From an uncultured Flavobacteriia bacterium (GTDB lineage Bacteria > Bacteroidota > Bacteroidia > Flavobacteriales_D > Crocinitomicaceae), in the NCBI GenBank assembly GCA_937975705.1, contig CALJTX010000047.1:5967-69966 (forward strand): a stretch of DNA of 64,000 nt. Direction: 5' to 3'. The notes under the pieces were generated by a model. It was not told where the DNA came from. It saw only the letters and a program-made list of their open reading frames with translations, and did no database searches. Position numbers and translations under genes: made by a program. This document shows positions 26,141 through 37,463 of the stretch, piece by piece (within the stretch, counting starts at the first letter, position 1; the number at the start of each line of letters is the position of its first letter).

Positions 26141-26911
26141 TTATTTAATGCCTCTACGCTTTTTAATGGCTTCGTAGGCATCTTGAATTTGTTGGAATTT
26201 CTCTTTGGCCCCTTTCAAGTATTCTTCACCCATATGGGAAACTTTGTCAGGATGGTGTGCCACCGCCATTTTGCGATAAGCCTTTTTAACTTCTTCGTCG
26301 GTCGCTTTTTCGTCGATACCTAAAATTTTGTAGTCGGAGTCTACGTTGCGGTAGAACATATTGCGCAAACTTTCAAACTCCACCGCAGGAATGCCTAGCA
26401 TGGTGGCAATGCGTGAAATCACGTTGATTTCAGCCGTGCCGACGTCCCCATCTGCTTTAGCGATTCCGAACAAATAATGCACGAGCTGAACGCGTACCTC
26501 TTGGGTCATGCGCGTACGGATGTCGTGGCAGATGTCTTGGAGCGGGATGTTGGGTGCATCTAGAAACTGCTTGAGCGTTTGCAGATGCGTGGCGTTGAAC
26601 TGCTTGCCAAACTGCGCGGAAAAGAAGTTCTTGACGTAGTCTAGCTCAATGCGCAAGACCTTTCCATCTGCTTTCATGACAGCAGCTGAAAGCGCCATGA
26701 GCATGGTGGGCAAGTCGTACATGGAACTTTGCCTGCGATAAAAATCAAAGGGATCTTGGCCGTTGCCCGCGCCAGCACCTGAACCATTTTGACCATTTTT
26801 GGCCGCTTGCTGGTATTGGTCTATGAGTGATCCGATGGCAAAGGCAAGGATTGCCAGACCAATTTTACGGGTTAAAATGAGGGCGCCAATGCCCAAGATC
26901 CATTTATACAA
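26141..26911 (-). CDS. DjlA-like protein: membrane segment, TerB-like and J domains
   Basis: 256 residues. N-terminal hydrophobic segment (ILGIGALILTRKIGLAILAFAIGSLI), a TerB-like helical domain at ~65-175 (LMALSAAVMKADGKV, YLFGIAKADGDVGTAEINVI), and a C-terminal J domain (YKILGIDEKATDEEVKKAYR, HHPDKV: the HPD motif). This is the layout of DjlA-like membrane co-chaperones that stimulate DnaK. The start is a TTG: an in-frame TAG lies two codons upstream and no in-frame ATG precedes the membrane segment. It lies 34 bases after htpG, fitting a chaperone role. Confidence 0.88.
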   Translation of the reverse strand: MYKWILGIGALILTRKIGLAILAFAIGSLIDQYQQAAKNGQNGSGAGAGNGQDPFDFYRRQSSMYDLPTMLMALSAAVMKADGKVLRIELDYVKNFFSAQFGKQFNATHLQTLKQFLDAPNIPLQDICHDIRTRMTQEVRVQLVHYLFGIAKADGDVGTAEINVISRIATMLGIPAVEFESLRNMFYRNVDSDYKILGIDEKATDEEVKKAYRKMAVAHHPDKVSHMGEEYLKGAKEKFQQIQDAYEAIKKRRGIK

Positions 26912-26945
26912 AATCTAGAATTTAAGCGAAGTCAAAGCTAGTCAT

Positions 26946-28838
<1,893 letters not shown>

Positions 28839-28940
28839 TGTGTTTCTAATTTTTATACAATCCACTACTCAATAAAAATGCCACAGCGCAAATGCTGACA
28901 TTTTGACAAGCAACTGCATTTTTTTTGTCAATTTTGCAGT

Positions 28941-29690
28941 ATGAAATATGCGATCATTACAGGTGCAAGTTCGGGCTTCGGCGCAGCAACAGCAAAAGAA
29001 CTACAAAACATGGGCTATGGTTTGGTCTTACTGGCCCGCAGAATGGAACGCCTAGAGGCCCTCAAAGTAGCATTGACGGCTACCCCCGTTTACATCGCAC
29101 AGCTCGATGTGTGTCAAGAAGCGCAGGTCAAACAAGTCATTGCCGACTTACCCAAAGAAATCGCAGACAACATTTTTATTTTAGTCAATAATGCCGGTTT
29201 AGCCGTCGGAAGAGGCCCCTTGGACACCGGTCTTTCTGAGGATTGGAACCGCATGCTCGATACGAATGTCAAGGGCTTGCTTTACATGAGCCATGCCGTT
29301 ATTCCACTGCTCAAAAAGCATCCATTCAGCCACCTCATCAATATTTCTTCAATAGCAGGCAAAGAAGTATACGCCGGCGGAAATGTCTATTGCGCCAGTA
29401 AACATGCCGTTGACGCGCTTTCCAAAGCACTGCGCATCGATCTTCTACCTCATCAAATCAAGGTCAGCAATATAGCCCCAGGAGCAGCCGAAACCGAATT
29501 TTCAATGGTGCGCTTCAAAGGAGACCTGCAAACAGCACAAAGCGTTTATGAAGGCTACGAGGCGCTACAAGCCACAGACATTGCACAAACTGTAGCCTTT
29601 ATTGTCAGCAGACCCCAGCACGTCAGTATTGCCGACATCACCATTATGCCGAGCGCACAAGCCAACGGTAGTCTTTTTCACAAACAGTAA
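28941..29690 (+). CDS. SDR-family NAD(P)-dependent oxidoreductase (YdfG-like)
   Basis: 249 residues. Classical short-chain dehydrogenase: cofactor motif ITGASSGFGAATA, NNAGLAVG, the catalytic Ser in LINISSIAGKEVY, and YCASK (Tyr/Lys). The basic ARRMERL after strand 2 suggests NADP. Sequence layout is closest to YdfG-type 3-hydroxy acid dehydrogenases; the true substrate is unknown. A CAATTTTG box ends 4 bases before the ATG. pgk follows after 18 bases. Confidence 0.9.
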   Translation: MKYAIITGASSGFGAATAKELQNMGYGLVLLARRMERLEALKVALTATPVYIAQLDVCQEAQVKQVIADLPKEIADNIFILVNNAGLAVGRGPLDTGLSEDWNRMLDTNVKGLLYMSHAVIPLLKKHPFSHLINISSIAGKEVYAGGNVYCASKHAVDALSKALRIDLLPHQIKVSNIAPGAAETEFSMVRFKGDLQTAQSVYEGYEALQATDIAQTVAFIVSRPQHVSIADITIMPSAQANGSLFHKQ

Positions 29691-29708
29691 ACATCAATCC
29701 ATAACCCG

Positions 29709-30902
29709 ATGAGTTCTTTTCAACACTATTCCTTTTCTGGCAAACGCGCGCTTGTTCGCGTAGACTTCAACGTGCCGATGGACAAAACAACTGGCCTTAT
29801 TGCCGATGACAAACGCATTCGCGCTGCCCTACCTACCATTCAACACATCCTCAAAAGTGGTGGAAGTGTTGTGCTCCTGTCTCACTTTGGCAGACCTAAA
29901 AACGGCCCAGAAGCTATTTTTTCACTCGCTCAGATCACTTCTAAAGTCAGTGAACTCCTCGAGACAAACGTTCTATTTGCCAACGACTGCATTAGTCAGG
30001 AAGCCCTTGAATTGAGCAAAAACCTTCAGCCAGGGCAGGTCTTGCTACTTGAAAACGTGCGTTTTTACAATGAAGAAACCGCTGGAGATAGCGCTTTTGC
30101 GCAGAAATTAGCCCAACACGGCGATTGTTATGTAAACGACGCATTTGGCGCCGCTCACCGCGCGCACGCCAGCACTACGCAATTGGCAAGCTTTTTTCCG
30201 CAGGATAAAATGGCCGGCCTACTCATGAACGCAGAAATCGAAAATGCACGCAAAGTATTGCACCATGCAGAAAGGCCATTTACAGCCATTGTGGGCGGTG
30301 CTAAAGTTTCGGACAAAATCCTCATTGTAGAAAACCTACTGAACTTAGCCAATCACATTATCATCGGCGGCGGCATGGCCTACACATTCTATAAAGCAAT
30401 GGGTGGCCAAATAGGCAACTCGCTTTGTGAAGCCGACCGCTTGGATACTTGTATAGACATCCTGGACAAAGCAAAAGCAAAAGGCGTTCAAATTCACCTG
30501 CCAATAGATGCAGTTGCCGCAGATCGCTTTGCCGCTGACGCTAACACACAAGTTTTGCCTTCAAATGCCATCACCGACGGCTGGATGGGGCTAGATATCG
30601 GACCTGAAGCTATCAAGAATTTTACGGCGGTCTTGCTAGCAAGTAAAACCATTTTGTGGAATGGCCCGATGGGCGTTTTTGAGATGCCTGCTTTTGAAAA
30701 CGGCACCAAAAGCATTGCGCATGCAGTCGCTGACGCTACAAAAAATGGGGCATTTAGCCTCATCGGTGGCGGAGATAGCGCCGCTGCAGTACAGCAATTT
30801 GAACTCAGTAAAGAGGTGAGTTATGTGAGTACAGGCGGGGGTGCGCTCTTAGAATATTTTGAAGGAAAAACCTTGCCTGGCGTAGAAGCGTTGGAAGCTT
30901 AG
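29709..30902 (+). CDS. pgk: Phosphoglycerate kinase
   Basis: 397 residues. Signature RALVRVDFNVPMD, then LLSHFGRPK, YVNDAFGAAHRAHAST, the hinge AIVGGAKVSDKI, and the nucleotide-binding WNGPMGVFE and LIGGGDSAAAV. Interconverts 1,3-bisphosphoglycerate and 3-phosphoglycerate with ATP formation. The stop codon overlaps that of convergent gapA by 4 bases, with no terminator between the two glycolytic genes. Confidence 0.97.
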   Translation: MSSFQHYSFSGKRALVRVDFNVPMDKTTGLIADDKRIRAALPTIQHILKSGGSVVLLSHFGRPKNGPEAIFSLAQITSKVSELLETNVLFANDCISQEALELSKNLQPGQVLLLENVRFYNEETAGDSAFAQKLAQHGDCYVNDAFGAAHRAHASTTQLASFFPQDKMAGLLMNAEIENARKVLHHAERPFTAIVGGAKVSDKILIVENLLNLANHIIIGGGMAYTFYKAMGGQIGNSLCEADRLDTCIDILDKAKAKGVQIHLPIDAVAADRFAADANTQVLPSNAITDGWMGLDIGPEAIKNFTAVLLASKTILWNGPMGVFEMPAFENGTKSIAHAVADATKNGAFSLIGGGDSAAAVQQFELSKEVSYVSTGGGALLEYFEGKTLPGVEALEA

Positions 30903-31888
30903 AATCTTTTAACGACGTCAACCAAGCGATTGGAATAACCCGCTTCGTTGTCATACCAACCCGCTACTTTGATCAGGCCATTGAATACAATGGTGAGGCC
31001 TGCGTCAAATACAACACTGTGTGGGTTGCCCAGTACATCGACAGATACAATCGGATCTTCGGTATACTGCAAAACGCCTTTCAGTGGCCCTTCGGCTGCT
31101 GCTTTCATGGCCGCATTGATTTGCTCAGCGGTTATTTCTGATTTGGTCACAAGCGTCATTTCGGTTACTGAACCATCTGAAACCGGTACGCGAAAGCTTC
31201 CGCCCGTTATTTTACCTTTTAAATCAGGGAAAATACGTGTAATGGCCTTGGCTGCACCCGTTGAAGTCGGGATGATACTATTGGCTGCAGCGCGTGCGCG
31301 ACGCAAGTCTTTGTGAGGGGCGTCGTGAAGGCGCTGATCTGAGGTGTAGCTGTGCACCGTAGAAATATAAGCAACGTCTATATCGAGTAACTCTTTGAGC
31401 ACCTTCACCATCGGCGCAGCGTTGTTGGTGGTGCAAGAAGCATTGGAGACAACAGGAGTAGTCCAGTCTATTTGGTGGTCATTGACACCCAATACCACAG
31501 ACGGGATGTCTTCATCGTTGGCAGGCGCACTGATGATGACGTGCTTTGCACCACCCACCAAATGCTTGGAGGCCGCCTCGCGGGTCAAGAACAAACCTGT
31601 AGATTCAATGACAACTTCTACACCGTAAGCCGCCCAATTGATCAGCTCCGGGTTGCGCTCACTAATGAACACTAATTTTTTGCCGTTTTCAAAAACAAGC
31701 GTGTTGTCAATGATTTCAAAAGAGAGCGAAAAAGGCCCATGGATACTGTCGTATTTGAGCAAATGTGCCAATGTTTTTACATCGGCTAAGTCATTGACAA
31801 GCGCGACGCTTATTTGTGGGTCCTGAAGGGCAATTCTTGTAAAACAGCGCCCAATTCTTCCAAATCCATTTACACCTACAGTTTTCAT
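30899..31888 (-). CDS. gapA: Glyceraldehyde-3-phosphate dehydrogenase, type I
   Basis: 329 residues. NAD-binding GVNGFGRIGR with Asp33 after strand 2 (VNDLAD), active-site SNASCTTNN with Cys152, later HSYTSDQRLHDAPHKDLRRAR, and WYDNEAGYSNRLVD. It is phosphorylating GAPDH of glycolysis and gluconeogenesis. Upstream is a TATTTTTG -7 box at 31911-31918 inside a small inverted repeat. Confidence 0.97.
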   Translation of the reverse strand: MKTVGVNGFGRIGRCFTRIALQDPQISVALVNDLADVKTLAHLLKYDSIHGPFSLSFEIIDNTLVFENGKKLVFISERNPELINWAAYGVEVVIESTGLFLTREAASKHLVGGAKHVIISAPANDEDIPSVVLGVNDHQIDWTTPVVSNASCTTNNAAPMVKVLKELLDIDVAYISTVHSYTSDQRLHDAPHKDLRRARAAANSIIPTSTGAAKAITRIFPDLKGKITGGSFRVPVSDGSVTEMTLVTKSEITAEQINAAMKAAAEGPLKGVLQYTEDPIVSVDVLGNPHSVVFDAGLTIVFNGLIKVAGWYDNEAGYSNRLVDVVKRF

Positions 31889-31896
31889 CTTTGAGT

Positions 31897-31944
31897 TATT
31901 GTTGTTATTACAAAAATAACAATAAAAAAGAAAAAGTGTTCAAA
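31897..31944 (-). promoter_or_regulatory. gapA promoter with overlapping inverted repeat
   Basis: On the minus strand TTTG (31944-31941), 22 bases, TATTTTTG (31918-31911). The -7 box overlaps a hairpin GTTATT / AATAAC (31904-31920), and TTATTGTT (31897-31904) pairs with AACAATAA (31918-31925). A regulator site is possible. Confidence 0.45.
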
Positions 31945-31964
31945 TGACACTTTGAACACTTTTT
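31931..31964. terminator. Long terminator hairpin downstream of the C1 peptidase gene
   Basis: Perfect 14-bp stem AAAAAGTGTTCAAA / TTTGAACACTTTTT with loop TGACAC, 40 bases after the peptidase stop. On the minus strand it is followed by a T-rich run (CTTTTTTATT). Confidence 0.88.
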
Positions 31965-32004
31965 ATATTGATTATCAAGAAGTTAAATAAATATCAGCAA
32001 GTAA

Positions 32005-33195
32005 TTACCACTTTAATTTGTTCTGAACAGGCTTTGGAACACCGTCTTTATGTAAATAAATATTGATGGTCTTGTATTTGAAGTAATTTTCAGAAACATA
32101 AAGATATCCTTTTGGCATGTTGCTGGTACCCCAAGAGTTTTTAACGAGGAAATAACGTGTGCCGTTTTGATCGGTGTATAACCCAACAATGTGCATGCCG
32201 TGGTCATCGGTGGTGGTTTTGTTGTCGTAGCCTTTTTGACGAAGCTCTGGTGTAATGACCATTTCTTTCATTGGTTCCAAAAATGCATTTGATTTGCGCT
32301 CTGCACCACCATCATTGAAACGTTTGTCGTCTTTACCAATTACTTCAATCATGGCCGGGTCAGCAGGTACAATTGCCAAACCATTTTTGAAACTAAAGCC
32401 TTTTTCAGAGACGTCGGCGCCCCAAGCAATTGTGTAACCATTTTTCAGTGCAGAAATGGTAACCTCTACGAGGTCTTCCATGCTGACATTATAACTTTTA
32501 CCCCAAGCCCAGTTGTCTGGAATTTCGAGCATACACTCGCTGTACATCGGGTGGTTGGTAAATGAAGTCAAGGACACATAGTTTTTCATGTCCAGACCCA
32601 ATGAAGCCGCATAAGATTTTGGTGTATAGCGCGTTCCATTCAATTCAAAGGTTTCGATATCCTTACCAATACCGCGGTTGAGGATGTCGTTGTACTTGCG
32701 TTTCCAGTCGTCGGTAATGCCTTCTGGCGCGCCAAGTCGGGAAATCATGTCGGACATGAGTGTATTGAGCTGATTGAACATTTCGCCATGATTGTATGTA
32801 TTGGCTTCATTCAAACCGGTATAAACTTCATACGGCACCACACCAAACTGCTCAATAACGAGCGGCACATCATGAAATGCACCCCCTTCGCTGAAATTAA
32901 TTTTTCCGTCCATGCGGATGTATTTTTCGGCCTTGAGTTCGTAGGCCTTGCGCACAACATACATTTCTGACAATACCACGGTGCTTTTGGTCAGGCGTTG
33001 AATCTCTGATTCAAAAAAGCTGGTCGCTGAAAAAGACCAACATGTACCCGTTTGGCCTTGGCTTTGGACTGGCGTAGCGTCTAGTTGAACAATTTTTTTA
33101 AATTGATATTTACTGCCCTCCACATTGGTGGTTTGAGCAAATAATAAAGAAGTACTGATCCCGATGGATAGTATGAAGCTAAAGGTTTTTTTCAT
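32005..33195 (-). CDS. C1-family cysteine peptidase (aminopeptidase C / bleomycin hydrolase type), exported
   Basis: 396 residues with a signal peptide (MKKTFSFILSIGISTSLLFAQ). Catalytic Cys52 in QGQTGTCWSFSATSFFE, catalytic His in DDHGMHIVGLY, and Asn in FLVKNSWGT. This order and spacing are those of bleomycin hydrolase/PepC, not of ordinary papain-like enzymes. Unlike PepC of Gram-positives it is exported, so it likely trims peptides in the periplasm. It lies 9 bases after the SPOR-protein gene. Confidence 0.88.
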   Translation of the reverse strand: MKKTFSFILSIGISTSLLFAQTTNVEGSKYQFKKIVQLDATPVQSQGQTGTCWSFSATSFFESEIQRLTKSTVVLSEMYVVRKAYELKAEKYIRMDGKINFSEGGAFHDVPLVIEQFGVVPYEVYTGLNEANTYNHGEMFNQLNTLMSDMISRLGAPEGITDDWKRKYNDILNRGIGKDIETFELNGTRYTPKSYAASLGLDMKNYVSLTSFTNHPMYSECMLEIPDNWAWGKSYNVSMEDLVEVTISALKNGYTIAWGADVSEKGFSFKNGLAIVPADPAMIEVIGKDDKRFNDGGAERKSNAFLEPMKEMVITPELRQKGYDNKTTTDDHGMHIVGLYTDQNGTRYFLVKNSWGTSNMPKGYLYVSENYFKYKTINIYLHKDGVPKPVQNKLKW

Positions 33196-33204
33196 GCGTA
33201 AATT

Positions 33205-34266
33205 TTAGTTGTTGAGCACCCAACCTTGCAAGCCGCGTGCAGCTGCTTGTTGTTGGAGTTGTTGGAGTTCAGATAGATTTTGAGCAGCACCGGCACTCAC
33301 TTTGGTAAGTGGGCCATTTTGGATAAGTCTGGCGGCAAAGCCGTCGCGCTTTAATTTGAGTTGTAGATTTTGGGCGTTTTGCAAATTGGAAAAACAACCC
33401 ACAATGAAATCGTAAGCGGCAGGCGCTGTGACTTCATTGACGTTTGTATTTGCTGATTGTGGCGTAGTTGGTTGTGCACTTGTTTGCGGTGCAATTGCTT
33501 GTGCAGGAACCTTCACCACAAAGGTGTAGCCAGGTTGCCATTCGTAAGCTTCAAAACGGGTTTTGCTGCCTTCTTCGAACTCAGGTGCTGCAGCTTGTTG
33601 GGCAGCAACAGTTGGGTAATCTAGGCTAGCTTTGGCATAGGCCGGTGCATCTTGTTGGTGCAGCGGATTGAAATCTGATAACGAGAACAAACCTGATTGC
33701 AAAGCATTGGTTTGGGTCGGTATCCAGAAGGAATAAAAGGCGAAAGGAAGCAAACAAGCAGCAGCGGCAACACGCGTCCAATTGATTTTGTTGGGAGCGG
33801 ATTGAGGCTGTAATTCAATAATTGGCGCTTCTTGAGCAGCTTGAACTGGTTGGGCAACAAAGTTGAGGTTGGCCAAACCATACGAAGACAACAGTAGGTT
33901 GAAGAAACGATCTTGCTCAAATGAAATTTGGCCGTCGGGTTGCTTAGAAAAAGTACCGAGCTTCGGCAACTGAATGGTTTCGCCAGCTAACAATTGACGC
34001 TGAAGCGCATCTGTATGAGCTTGCAATTGCGCTTTGGCTTCTTCATAGTAAAGGCCATGCAAACGCGCATATTCTGCGAGCAACAAGCCGTCGTCTGTGA
34101 GTAAGAAACGGTTGAAAAGCAAAGCTTTTTTGGGTGGGGAAAGAAGGCCTTTTTCGAGATCGATTTCGGCAGCTACTTGCTTGGCAACAAAGCCCCCAAA
34201 ACCCGGCACAACCACACAGTTGTGTCTGAGTAAAAGTTGAATAATGATGTCTTCAAAACCCTGCAT
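33205..34266 (-). CDS. HU-CCDC81-type and SPOR domain envelope protein
   Basis: 353 residues. Residues 1-~130 form the paired HU-like (CCDC81-type) domain common in Bacteroidota (FEDIIIQLLLRHNCVVVPGFGGFVA, then ETIQLPKLGTFSKQPDGQISFE). One membrane helix is at ~168-188 (VAAAACLLPFAFYSFWIP). After a Pro/Gln-rich linker, the C-terminus (~285-353) is a SPOR domain (DFIVGCFSNLQNAQNLQLKLKR...). SPOR domains bind denuded peptidoglycan at division sites. So the protein may link something cytoplasmic, possibly DNA, to the cell wall. A TAAATTTG box ends 4 bases before the ATG. Confidence 0.85.
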   Translation of the reverse strand: MQGFEDIIIQLLLRHNCVVVPGFGGFVAKQVAAEIDLEKGLLSPPKKALLFNRFLLTDDGLLLAEYARLHGLYYEEAKAQLQAHTDALQRQLLAGETIQLPKLGTFSKQPDGQISFEQDRFFNLLLSSYGLANLNFVAQPVQAAQEAPIIELQPQSAPNKINWTRVAAAACLLPFAFYSFWIPTQTNALQSGLFSLSDFNPLHQQDAPAYAKASLDYPTVAAQQAAAPEFEEGSKTRFEAYEWQPGYTFVVKVPAQAIAPQTSAQPTTPQSANTNVNEVTAPAAYDFIVGCFSNLQNAQNLQLKLKRDGFAARLIQNGPLTKVSAGAAQNLSELQQLQQQAAARGLQGWVLNN

Positions 34267-34270
34267 CTAA

Positions 34271-34278
34271 CAAATTTA
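34271..34278 (-). promoter_or_regulatory. Predicted -7 promoter element of the SPOR-protein gene
   Basis: TAAATTTG on the minus strand (full TAnnTTTG match), then TTAG, then the ATG at 34266; it sits in the short gap after kdsB, suggesting an internal promoter and a leaderless mRNA. Confidence 0.45.
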
Positions 34279-34294
34279 CAAAAGTCTGAGCAGA

Positions 34295-35017
34295 CTACAA
34301 AAAAGGCAATACTTTTTCTAGATCGGCAGAAACGTCGATGTTGGGCGTTTCGATATCAGTGTGGATGAGGCGAATGGCATAGCCGTAATAGAGCCAACGC
34401 AATTGCTCTAAAGATTCGGCCTGCTCGAGTGCACAAGGGGTCAAGCCAGCAAGATGGGAGAGCGCTTCGCTTTTGTAGGCATAGAGGCCAATGTGTCGCA
34501 ACCAAGGAAAATCAGGATGTTGGGCGTAGTGCATGTTGGGGAGGGCGCTGCGCGAAAAATATATAGCATTGTGGTGGTGGTCTTCAAGTACCTTGATGCG
34601 GTTCACGTTTTGCAAATCTTCAGCGCTGACATCAGGATGCACCAAAGTGGCAATTTGGACCGTTGGGTCGGCAAAGGCACCCAAAAGTTGGTCCAGTTGT
34701 TGGCCTGATACAAGTGGCTCATCGCCTTGAATGTTGATGATGGTGTCGTGGTCTGTAAAGTGTGTGAGTACCTCAGCGCAACGCTCTGTCCCGCTTTGGT
34801 GTTCTGCGCGTGTAAGTACAACTTGACCGCCAAAACGCCGCACTTCATCGTAAATGCGTTGGTCATCGGTAGCAACAACAAGTGTATCCAATAAAGTGGC
34901 TTGTTGGGCACCTTCGTAAACCCGCTGGATCATGGACTTGCCTTTGAGGTCAATAAGTGGCTTTCCAGGAAATCTGGTGGAACTATAACGAGCAGGAATG
35001 ACGCCGAGTACTTTCAT
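34295..35017 (-). CDS. kdsB: 3-deoxy-manno-octulosonate cytidylyltransferase
   Basis: 240 residues. Signature GVIPARYSSTRFPGKPL, VVATDDQRIYDEV, INIQGDEPLV, RSALP, and HIGLYAYKSEAL. It makes CMP-Kdo, the activated sugar for the lipopolysaccharide core, in the cytoplasm. Its ATG shares one base with the stop of the upstream TonB receptor (TAATG), so translation may be coupled. Confidence 0.96.
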   Translation of the reverse strand: MKVLGVIPARYSSTRFPGKPLIDLKGKSMIQRVYEGAQQATLLDTLVVATDDQRIYDEVRRFGGQVVLTRAEHQSGTERCAEVLTHFTDHDTIINIQGDEPLVSGQQLDQLLGAFADPTVQIATLVHPDVSAEDLQNVNRIKVLEDHHHNAIYFSRSALPNMHYAQHPDFPWLRHIGLYAYKSEALSHLAGLTPCALEQAESLEQLRWLYYGYAIRLIHTDIETPNIDVSADLEKVLPFL

Positions 35018-37401
35018 TAGAATTTGGCTTGTAATTGAAGGATAAAATTGCGGGGCGCTTGGATATCGCCTGGGCGAGAAGTAACCTCCGCATTGAAAAG
35101 ATTGTTGACAATAAACGAGATGCGGTATTGCTCTTTGAGTGTGTAGGCAAAACGCGCATCAAAAACCAAGTTTCCTTTATTGTAAAGTTGTCTGTAGGCT
35201 TTGAGGCCGGGTAAGATATAGACTGTTGAGGTAAGTGAGGGGTCGAGGTCGTCTTCAAAGACGCGGTCGATGTTGCGCATAAAACTGTTGTAACGCATGG
35301 AGGCACCAAAGCTGAGCTTCTTATAATTGGCCTCGATATCTGCTTTGGCTAAATGCTTGAAGCGGTATTTGAGCATATTGGTAGTTGTATCCGAAAAATT
35401 GGCCGTGTATTGCGGATTGTTATTGAGTGAAATTGGATTCATGTAGGTGTAACCAATTAAGGAAATGACTTCCACTTTTCCGAGCTGACCCGAAGAATTG
35501 AAAGAGAGGTCAAGGCCTGAAATTCTCGCTTTTTCTGCGTTTTGAGCCTGAAAACCAACCCAGTCGCTGATGTTGTATTGGCCGCTGGTAAGGAATTGGA
35601 GGTCTTCTGCGGAAGGGTTGAGCGGGTTGAGCGGTTTTTGCGTGATGGGGTTGAAATAAACGAAAGAGAACTCCATCATGTTGCTGTACTGATTAACAAA
35701 AAAGGCAGCGTCTAGCATGGCTTTCCAGTTGCCAATTTTGAAACCTTGCTTGATGCCGATCTCGCCAGCCCATCCTACTTCGGGCTGCAACGCTGGATTC
35801 GGAAAAATATTGAGCGCACCTACAGACGTTTGCGTAAAGCGCTCTGCAACGCTTGGATAGCGAATCCCTTGTCCAAGACTTGCGCGCAAATGTGTGTAGG
35901 GTTTTAATGCGTAGTGCAAACCTGTGCGTAGCACAGGATAGAATGGGATGGAAATGTTGGCTTTGCCGGGTAGTAGAAACTGTGAATCTGGCTTTTGCTG
36001 ATCCATCTCGAAGTATTCTAAACGCAGCCCCGCACTGAGGTCTAGTTTGTTTTTGTGGTATTCAAGTTGCGAATAAGCGGCGAGGTTTTGCGAGCGGTGA
36101 TTGCCAAACAACTGAGAATTGACAATATTTTGAATAGCCGTAAGGCCCGCGCTCAGGGTGCTTCCTTCGCCGAATTTACGCTGAAAGGTGTAGTCTGCAT
36201 AAGCGATAGTGGCCGCATTGCTTTGACTGGCGTTGGAAAGGTTTTCATTGGAGACCCAGTATAACCGTGTCTTGAGCTGATGGAGGTTGTTGTGTTGGTC
36301 TATGAATTTAGCGTAAGGATCTAAGAACAAGCGCTGACCAAAATTGTAACTAACAGTAGATGCACCTTCGGTGGTGTCGCCATAGCCACTTGGTGTGTAA
36401 CCCAAGGAATCGCTCTGCCAAATTAAAAAATTCCCGGTTTTTTGAACTTGGTAATTGTAACCCAAACCAGCCTTAAGGCGCTTGTCTAGGATGGCTTTTG
36501 CGTAGAGCGTACCGGACACGCGCGCCCTAAATTCAGACTCGCCAAGGCGGTAGCCGTCGTTGTGGTAGCCGGTAGTAGAGAGCGTGTAGCCAAATCGCTT
36601 TTTGAGCGCGCTGTGAAACACTTCTAGCTGTTGGTTCATTGGCGGAGTAGACCACCATTGGAGTGAGCTGCGGCGCGGCGCACCATATAAACCATATTGC
36701 ACCTTGACTTTGGTTACCGGCTCTAGGGTAGGTTCTTTTTCGGCAAGAGCAATGACACCGTTGAGTGCTCCGCTGCCGTACAAAACCGACGCTGCGCCTT
36801 TCATGATCTCAACCTGGCTGGCTTGTTCCATTGGAATGGCATTCCATTGGGTGTCTCCGGCGTAGCCAGACAAGAGCGGCATGCCATTCCACAGCAACAG
36901 CACGCGGCTCCCGGTGCCGTAGGCAAAGCCGGAGCCGCCGCGAATGGAAACTTGGCCATCCATAGTATACACCCCCGGCGTTTGATCGACGGCTTGCTCT
37001 AAATCGGTGATGCCTTTGTTGTCAATGAGCTGTGGACGCAAGATTTCCATTGATACAGGAATTTCTTCAATGGCTTGGCGGCGCTTGCCCGCACTCACCA
37101 CCACATTTTTTTGTTCTTGAACTTGCGCTTGAAGTGATACCCGTATTGGCGTTGCCTGCATATTTTTGATCAGGATGGTATCTGGAAGGTAAAAAGGTGC
37201 CTTGATGATGACTTCAAAAGGAAACGCACGCTGCGGAAGGGCAATGAGGCCGTTCTTGCTTTTGATGGGCGCGCTGCCCTGCAGCACGGCAAAGGATTCT
37301 TCTAAGCGCGCATTTGTTTGGACATCCACTACTTCAAATTGTAGCAATTGCGCCCAACTAGTAGCACTTCCGAAGAGTAAAAATAGGACGAGTAAACGCA
37401 T
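35017..37401 (-). CDS. TonB-dependent outer-membrane receptor with carboxypeptidase-like N-terminal domain
   Basis: 794 residues. Signal peptide (MRLLVLFLLFGSATSWAQ), then a carboxypeptidase-regulatory-like beta domain at ~19-95, a plug domain (IEEIPVSMEILRPQLI, GGSGFAYGTGSRVLLLWNG, VEIMKGAASVLYGSGALNG), and a 22-strand barrel ending in a long aromatic-rich C-terminus (APRNFILQLQAKF). It is a paralogue of the next gene, with strong similarity along plug and barrel; this copy alone has the extra N-terminal domain. No SusD partner is nearby, so it is not a glycan-type SusC pair; substrate unknown (siderophore, cobalamin or metal are possible). Confidence 0.93.
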   Translation of the reverse strand: MRLLVLFLLFGSATSWAQLLQFEVVDVQTNARLEESFAVLQGSAPIKSKNGLIALPQRAFPFEVIIKAPFYLPDTILIKNMQATPIRVSLQAQVQEQKNVVVSAGKRRQAIEEIPVSMEILRPQLIDNKGITDLEQAVDQTPGVYTMDGQVSIRGGSGFAYGTGSRVLLLWNGMPLLSGYAGDTQWNAIPMEQASQVEIMKGAASVLYGSGALNGVIALAEKEPTLEPVTKVKVQYGLYGAPRRSSLQWWSTPPMNQQLEVFHSALKKRFGYTLSTTGYHNDGYRLGESEFRARVSGTLYAKAILDKRLKAGLGYNYQVQKTGNFLIWQSDSLGYTPSGYGDTTEGASTVSYNFGQRLFLDPYAKFIDQHNNLHQLKTRLYWVSNENLSNASQSNAATIAYADYTFQRKFGEGSTLSAGLTAIQNIVNSQLFGNHRSQNLAAYSQLEYHKNKLDLSAGLRLEYFEMDQQKPDSQFLLPGKANISIPFYPVLRTGLHYALKPYTHLRASLGQGIRYPSVAERFTQTSVGALNIFPNPALQPEVGWAGEIGIKQGFKIGNWKAMLDAAFFVNQYSNMMEFSFVYFNPITQKPLNPLNPSAEDLQFLTSGQYNISDWVGFQAQNAEKARISGLDLSFNSSGQLGKVEVISLIGYTYMNPISLNNNPQYTANFSDTTTNMLKYRFKHLAKADIEANYKKLSFGASMRYNSFMRNIDRVFEDDLDPSLTSTVYILPGLKAYRQLYNKGNLVFDARFAYTLKEQYRISFIVNNLFNAEVTSRPGDIQAPRNFILQLQAKF

Positions 37402-37463
37402 GTAATAGTCTTATAGGTTCTGTGCGAAATTAAGAGAATTAACTGACTTTTATGTCCGTATTT

